In this document: positions 60,765-64,000 of the stretch, one piece after another | Layout of the letters: each line of letters starts with the position of its first letter | Position numbering within the stretch: position 1 is the first letter of the stretch | NCBI GenBank assembly: GCA_021325255.1 | Contig: JAJPHP010000071.1 | Coordinates: 1 to 64,000 of the forward strand | DNA from: Nitrososphaerota archaeon | GTDB lineage: Archaea > Thermoproteota > Nitrososphaeria > Nitrososphaerales > CADDZS01 | Length of the DNA: 64,000 nt | Reading direction: 5' to 3' | Position numbers and translations under genes: made by a program | Notes under the pieces: generated by a model | Seen by the model: only the letters and a program-made list of their open reading frames with translations | What the model was told of the DNA's origin: nothing | Databases searched by the model: none

Positions 60765-62018
60765 ATGCCTAATCTTCAGGTTCGGCGCGGCAGTACCGCA
60801 AAGCTCGACCGTATCGATGGAGAGCTCAGAGTGGGAAACAGGGCCAGAATCGAATCAGGTGGTGTTGGAAAGCTCGTCGTCGTATCCCAAGGCGCTTACT
60901 TTGAAGGGGCTGCGGAAATAGACTGCAACTTTGAATGTGAGTCGCTCCGGGTAGAGCATGGCGGCACCCTCAAGGTAAACGGTGACCTCACCGTACACAA
61001 GTTATTGGACGTAATTCACAGCGTCAATTCCAGCGGTTCGATCAAGGCCGGTGAAATAGACGTAGGGGGAAGAATCTACGCCAAATCAATTCAGTGCGAA
61101 GGAAGAATTCGTGTGGGAGGGACTCTCGACGTTCAGCAGGCCCTCGAGGCAAAGTCGGTTAATGTGGGGGGGAGATCAAGGGCCGGCGGATCAGTCAATC
61201 TTCAAAATCTGGATGTTGGTGGAGTCGCAGAAGTCGGAGGGGGCACCATACTTGGAGAGATACGCGTGGGAGGAAGGTTTGCAGCTACCTCTCCACTTGA
61301 ACTCGGCGACATGAAGGTTCTAGGGCGGATATCACTTCCGGCTGGGTGCAAAGCGCGAAAGATCTCCTCTTTCGGCAGGCTGACTACCGCGGGCGATTTG
61401 GATTGCAACGAAATAGAAGTCGAGGGGTACATGGAAATCCGAGGAAACTGCAAATCTGAGAAGATTGACACTAGTGGAACGCTTAACGTCAACGGCTCTC
61501 TCGACGTGTCAGGCGATCTCAATACTCTTGGATCAACCGAGGTTAATGGTGAATTCAAGAGTGCCAACATCAGAATTGCAGGCAGGTTCAAAGCTAGCAA
61601 GGCGATTGTCGGCAACGAAATAGAGTTAGGCGGCGAAGCCGAGACGAGAGAGGGAATGAAGGGGAATATCGTCCTGGTTCGGAGCGGTTCGAGGTGTAGA
61701 GGAGCCATAATTGGATCCAAAGTTGATGTTGGCAAGAGCTACGCTGTTGTTTCAAACTGGAGCAAGAAGTGGGCTGGTCAAACTGCTTCACTGCGCCTCA
61801 TAGGCAAGGAGACTCGCGTTGAGGACATCTATGCGACGGAGGTCCACTTGGGAAGGGCCTCGAGATGTGGAAGGGTCTTCGCGCAAGAAGTAGAGTTTGA
61901 AGAGGCGTGCATCGCCGAGAAGATAGAGTATACCAAAGAGCTTCGAGGTCAAGTCAAAAGTGCCTTCTTTCTCAATCCCACAACGAAGGTCGAACGCCTA
62001 CCAAACCCGCCTCTTTGA
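60765..62018 (+). CDS. Bactofilin-like right-handed beta-helix protein
   Basis: A 417-residue cytoplasmic protein (ATG 60765, MPNLQVRRG; the upstream GTG adds six residues) built of short repeats with alternating hydrophobic residues and Gly/Asn turns: GELRVGNRARIESGG, GDLTVHKLL, GGRIYAKSI, GRIRVGGTLDV, LDVGGVAEVGG, LNVNGSLDVSGD, RIAGRFKASKAIV, ELGGEAETREG. This is the bactofilin/polymer-forming pattern, more than twice the size of a single bactofilin. It lies between an ABC-2 exporter and a winged-helix gene, all plus strand, probably an operon. A scaffolding role is inferred from family. Confidence 0.75.
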   Translation: MPNLQVRRGSTAKLDRIDGELRVGNRARIESGGVGKLVVVSQGAYFEGAAEIDCNFECESLRVEHGGTLKVNGDLTVHKLLDVIHSVNSSGSIKAGEIDVGGRIYAKSIQCEGRIRVGGTLDVQQALEAKSVNVGGRSRAGGSVNLQNLDVGGVAEVGGGTILGEIRVGGRFAATSPLELGDMKVLGRISLPAGCKARKISSFGRLTTAGDLDCNEIEVEGYMEIRGNCKSEKIDTSGTLNVNGSLDVSGDLNTLGSTEVNGEFKSANIRIAGRFKASKAIVGNEIELGGEAETREGMKGNIVLVRSGSRCRGAIIGSKVDVGKSYAVVSNWSKKWAGQTASLRLIGKETRVEDIYATEVHLGRASRCGRVFAQEVEFEEACIAEKIEYTKELRGQVKSAFFLNPTTKVERLPNPPL

Positions 62019-62059
62019 GCGGTCCGAAGAAAGAATCGATGGGAGATGCATAGAGCTTA

Positions 62060-62401
62060 GTGAAACAGGACAGAGGAAGAAGGAGCTCTAAGAGATCTAA
62101 AGTGGAGATCTATGCTACTGTCCTTGAGGTCATTAAGCGCTACCCGGAAGGCGCAAGAGTAACAAAGATGTCCTACGGGGTCGGCGTACCCATAAACAGG
62201 CTCAAGCCCATCCTGCACGACTTGGGTTCGTTCGGTTTGGTTCAAACAGTGACTGATGACGGGAAGAAGAATGGAGAGGAGGAAGCTGCAGTATTTTACT
62301 GCCTAACCCCACGTGCGATGGAGTTTCTTGAAACTTACTGGAAGATGAAAAGTTTCCTCGAGGTCTTCGGAGGTGGGAACATCCAGAGTGACCTCCACTA
62401 A
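62060..62401 (+). CDS. Winged-helix DNA-binding protein (HTH_45 type)
   Basis: A 113-residue archaeal winged-helix protein. A basic N-terminus precedes SKVEIYATVLEVIKRYPEGARVTKMSYG..., the helix NRLKPILHDLGSFGLVQ and the wing AVFYCLTPRAMEFLETY, the HTH_45 layout. GTG start. It is 42 bases after the bactofilin-like gene and could regulate the ABC-bactofilin operon. Positive or negative control cannot be told. Confidence 0.8.
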   Translation: MKQDRGRRSSKRSKVEIYATVLEVIKRYPEGARVTKMSYGVGVPINRLKPILHDLGSFGLVQTVTDDGKKNGEEEAAVFYCLTPRAMEFLETYWKMKSFLEVFGGGNIQSDLH

Positions 62402-62431
62402 TCGCACCATCCCAGATTGCCCTTTAGCTCA

Positions 62432-62949
62432 TTACGGGTTTAGAATCCAGACGTAGTAAGTCAGAAGTGTGGCGATGGTCACCCAGGCAATATATGGAAG
62501 AAGTATCAGACCGGCCGTCTTGTTAACCCGGTAGGCCGCTACGATCGTCAGAGCTATTGCGGCCCAGAAGCGAGTATTTCGACAAAGCCTGCGAAGAACA
62601 TTTGCAGCCCAAAGAAGAGATAACTCCACAGGGCATTGAGCCCGAGTTGTATTCCAAAGATAGTGAAAACCAACCCCGTGGACTTGCCTTCAAGGTGATC
62701 CGTCCAGAGAAGGTACAGCGAGACGCCCATGAGAAGGAATAGGGTAATCCACACAGGTCCGAAGAGCCAATTAGGCGGTGTAAAGCTCGGTTTCGCAATT
62801 GTCTGATACCATGTCGAAATGGAATTGATTGTGAATAAGGATCCAATGCCTCCAACCGCTTCGCAGATCAGAATCGAGGCGACGAGCCGCAGAATGCTGT
62901 TGCTTCTGCTTTTCTTCTGCTTGACGCGCTCCAGTTTTGAAACAGACAA
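62432..62949 (-). pseudogene. TspO/MBR-family membrane protein with an apparent single-base deletion
   Basis: Two overlapping minus-strand frames join into one TspO/MBR protein of about 172 residues. The first gives WYQTIAKPSFTPPNWLFGPV, NALWSYLFFGLQMFFAGFVE; the second ends FWAAIALTIVAAYRV and LLPYIAWVTIATLLTYYVWI, the two halves of the family's five-helix fold. Adding one base at about 62570-62573 restores one frame. TspO proteins bind tetrapyrroles and sense redox or stress. Start TTG 62947-62949. The break is of the same type as those in the nearby exporter genes. Confidence 0.75.
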
Positions 62950-63140
62950 ATTCAGATTTTTCCCCCTGTGAGCTCTTCATTGGCCCTTTCTGCAACTTAA
63001 AGGGACATTACGATTCTCAAGTTTGGTAATGAAGTTTGTAGACTGGCCCGGTGTGTGCTTCGACCATGATTGTAATCAGCCAATAATTGCAGAAGCTGAT
63101 TGTTGTTATGGAGCCTGTGCGAGCGGTTTCAACGTGAAAG

Positions 63141-63150
63141 TAATTTAAAA
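63141..63150 (+). promoter_or_regulatory. TATA-like box of the phytoene-desaturase-like gene
   Basis: taatttaaaa is centred about 38 nt before the TTG at 63184, implying a leader of about 12 nt. The rest of the gap 62950-63183 shows no gene. Confidence 0.4.
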
Positions 63151-63183
63151 TAGCTAAAGGAGCGGAAACGCACTCCAGTAGCT

Positions 63184-64000
63184 TTGTCATCTTCTTCTCT
63201 CGACGTTGATTTTGTAATAGTCGGCGGAGGTACAAACGGTCTTTCTGCTGCCGCCTATCTTGCCAAGGAAGGATACTCAACTGTCGTACTCGAGCGCCAG
63301 AACTATCTTGGTGGAGGAGCCATCACAATCGATGATTACACGCTTCCCGGATTTAGGCACGATGTCTTCGCAACTTCTATCAACATCTGGAGGGCTGGGA
63401 CAATTCAGAAGGACCTGGAACTTGAAAAATATGGTTACAGAGATGTTGACCCGGATCCTGTTGCCTGTACCCCTTTCAAGAACGGAAAGGCCGTTTGCAT
63501 TTACAAGGACCTCAACCTGACTCTGAAGTCAATTGCGCAATTTTCGAAGAATGATGCAAACAGGTTCAAGGAAATCTACAATTTCTACCTTGAGTCAAAG
63601 GACATACTTCTTGGAAGCCTATCTTCTTCCCCCGTTCCATTCTCGTCGATGATGAGTGCTCTTGAGCAATCAGACACCGGTCTGGATTTTCTCAGGTTCT
63701 CATACATGTCTTCAAGAGACTGGCTGGAAGAGAATTTCGAGTCCGAGGAAGTGAAAGCCTTTCTGGCGCTATGGGGGAGCAACCACGTTCCTCTCTCTCC
63801 AGAAGATGCGGGAGGTGCGATACTTGTCCTAGTCTTCGCTGGGCTGCTTCAGGATAAAGGAGCTAGCGTTCCCATAGGAGGGATGGTCACTGTAACAGAG
63901 GCATTGAGAAAATGCGTCGAGGCTCACAACGGAAAAGTGCTTACAGGAGAAGACGTGGATAAGATTCTGATAAAGGAAGGTCGAGCCCATGGAGTAAGGA
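63184..64000 (+). CDS. Phytoene-desaturase-like FAD/NAD(P)-dependent oxidoreductase, 3' end outside the window
   Basis: The first 272 residues of an FAD flavoprotein. [20 protein letters not shown] near 10-29 is the GxGxxG dinucleotide motif, with an acidic end in VVLERQN, and [20 protein letters not shown] is the CrtI/phytoene desaturase and PYROXD2 motif. Start TTG follows the TATA box. No phytoene synthase is seen in the window. Role: carotenoid desaturation or an unassigned oxidation; a general desaturase-like name is safest. Confidence 0.85.
   Translation, partial: MSSSSLDVDFVIVGGGTNGLSAAAYLAKEGYSTVVLERQNYLGGGAITIDDYTLPGFRHDVFATSINIWRAGTIQKDLELEKYGYRDVDPDPVACTPFKNGKAVCIYKDLNLTLKSIAQFSKNDANRFKEIYNFYLESKDILLGSLSSSPVPFSSMMSALEQSDTGLDFLRFSYMSSRDWLEENFESEEVKAFLALWGSNHVPLSPEDAGGAILVLVFAGLLQDKGASVPIGGMVTVTEALRKCVEAHNGKVLTGEDVDKILIKEGRAHGVR

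Noticed and set aside
1..64000. CRISPR array, insertion sequence or prophage
   Set aside because: No regularly spaced repeats, transposase, integrase or phage structural gene was recognised.

Overview
The window looks archaeal. Many genes sit 25-38 nt downstream of an AT-rich TATA-like box with little or no leader, TTG and GTG starts are common, and the gene set includes F420-linked enzymes, a thiolase/DUF35 pair, a ParB homologue without ParA, an HTH_45-type winged helix protein, and secreted proteins with a membrane anchor followed by a Ser/Thr/Val-rich linker. A TACK-type lineage (for example a non-ammonia-oxidising relative of the Thaumarchaeota) fits best, but that placement is inference. 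No rRNA, tRNA, CRISPR array, transposase or prophage gene was recognised.

Layout. 0-11 kb: the 5' end of an RHS/YD-repeat-like gene, an LLM-class (F420/FMN) oxidoreductase, an importer-type ABC ATPase, aldehyde dehydrogenase, UbiD decarboxylase, Nudix-like protein, DMT permease, GlcG/HbpS protein, an Asp/Glu-racemase-fold protein and an R2-like diiron protein. 11-17 kb: an epimerase and a MoxR/DUF58/DUF4129 membrane cluster. 17-21.6 kb: FAD oxidase, zinc alcohol dehydrogenase, amidohydrolase, methyltransferase. 21.9-28.1 kb: secreted proteins, an LLM gene and an Fe3+-type ABC importer (binding protein and two-domain permease). 28-31.4 kb: a cysteine hydrolase, a dihydroorotate-dehydrogenase-like enzyme, an epimerase. 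31.5-38.2 kb: two molybdenum hydroxylase large subunits on opposite strands, only one of which has [2Fe-2S] and FAD partners. 38.2-41.6 kb: CofE (F420 polyglutamylation), LLM, ParB. 41.6-46.7 kb: LLM-thiolase-DUF35-SDR on the minus strand, then a second dihydroorotate-dehydrogenase-like gene. 46.8-53 kb: dihydropyrimidinase/allantoinase-like hydrolase, LLM, creatininase-like protein, two CoA-transferase subunits, MobA. 53-58.7 kb: MFS and DMT transporters, small proteins, LLM. 58.8-63 kb: an ABC-2 exporter, a bactofilin-like beta-helix protein, a winged-helix protein and TspO; the exporter genes and tspO carry five apparent single-base deletions. 63.2 kb to the end: a phytoene-desaturase-like flavoprotein.

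Together these genes read as a catabolic region. Six LLM oxidoreductases with cofE supply F420/flavin redox chemistry. Two Mo hydroxylases with mobA can hydroxylate heterocycles or oxidise aldehydes. Ring-opening and amide-cleaving folds (allantoinase/hydantoinase, cysteine hydrolase, amidohydrolase, creatininase fold, Asp/Glu racemase fold, dihydroorotate-dehydrogenase fold) suggest N-heterocycle substrates. UbiD, aldehyde dehydrogenase, CoA transferase, thiolase/DUF35 and SDR could feed products to central metabolism. The substrate cannot be fixed from sequence. Several family members lack canonical catalytic or metal-binding residues (the racemase-fold and creatininase-fold proteins most clearly), so their chemistry may be new.
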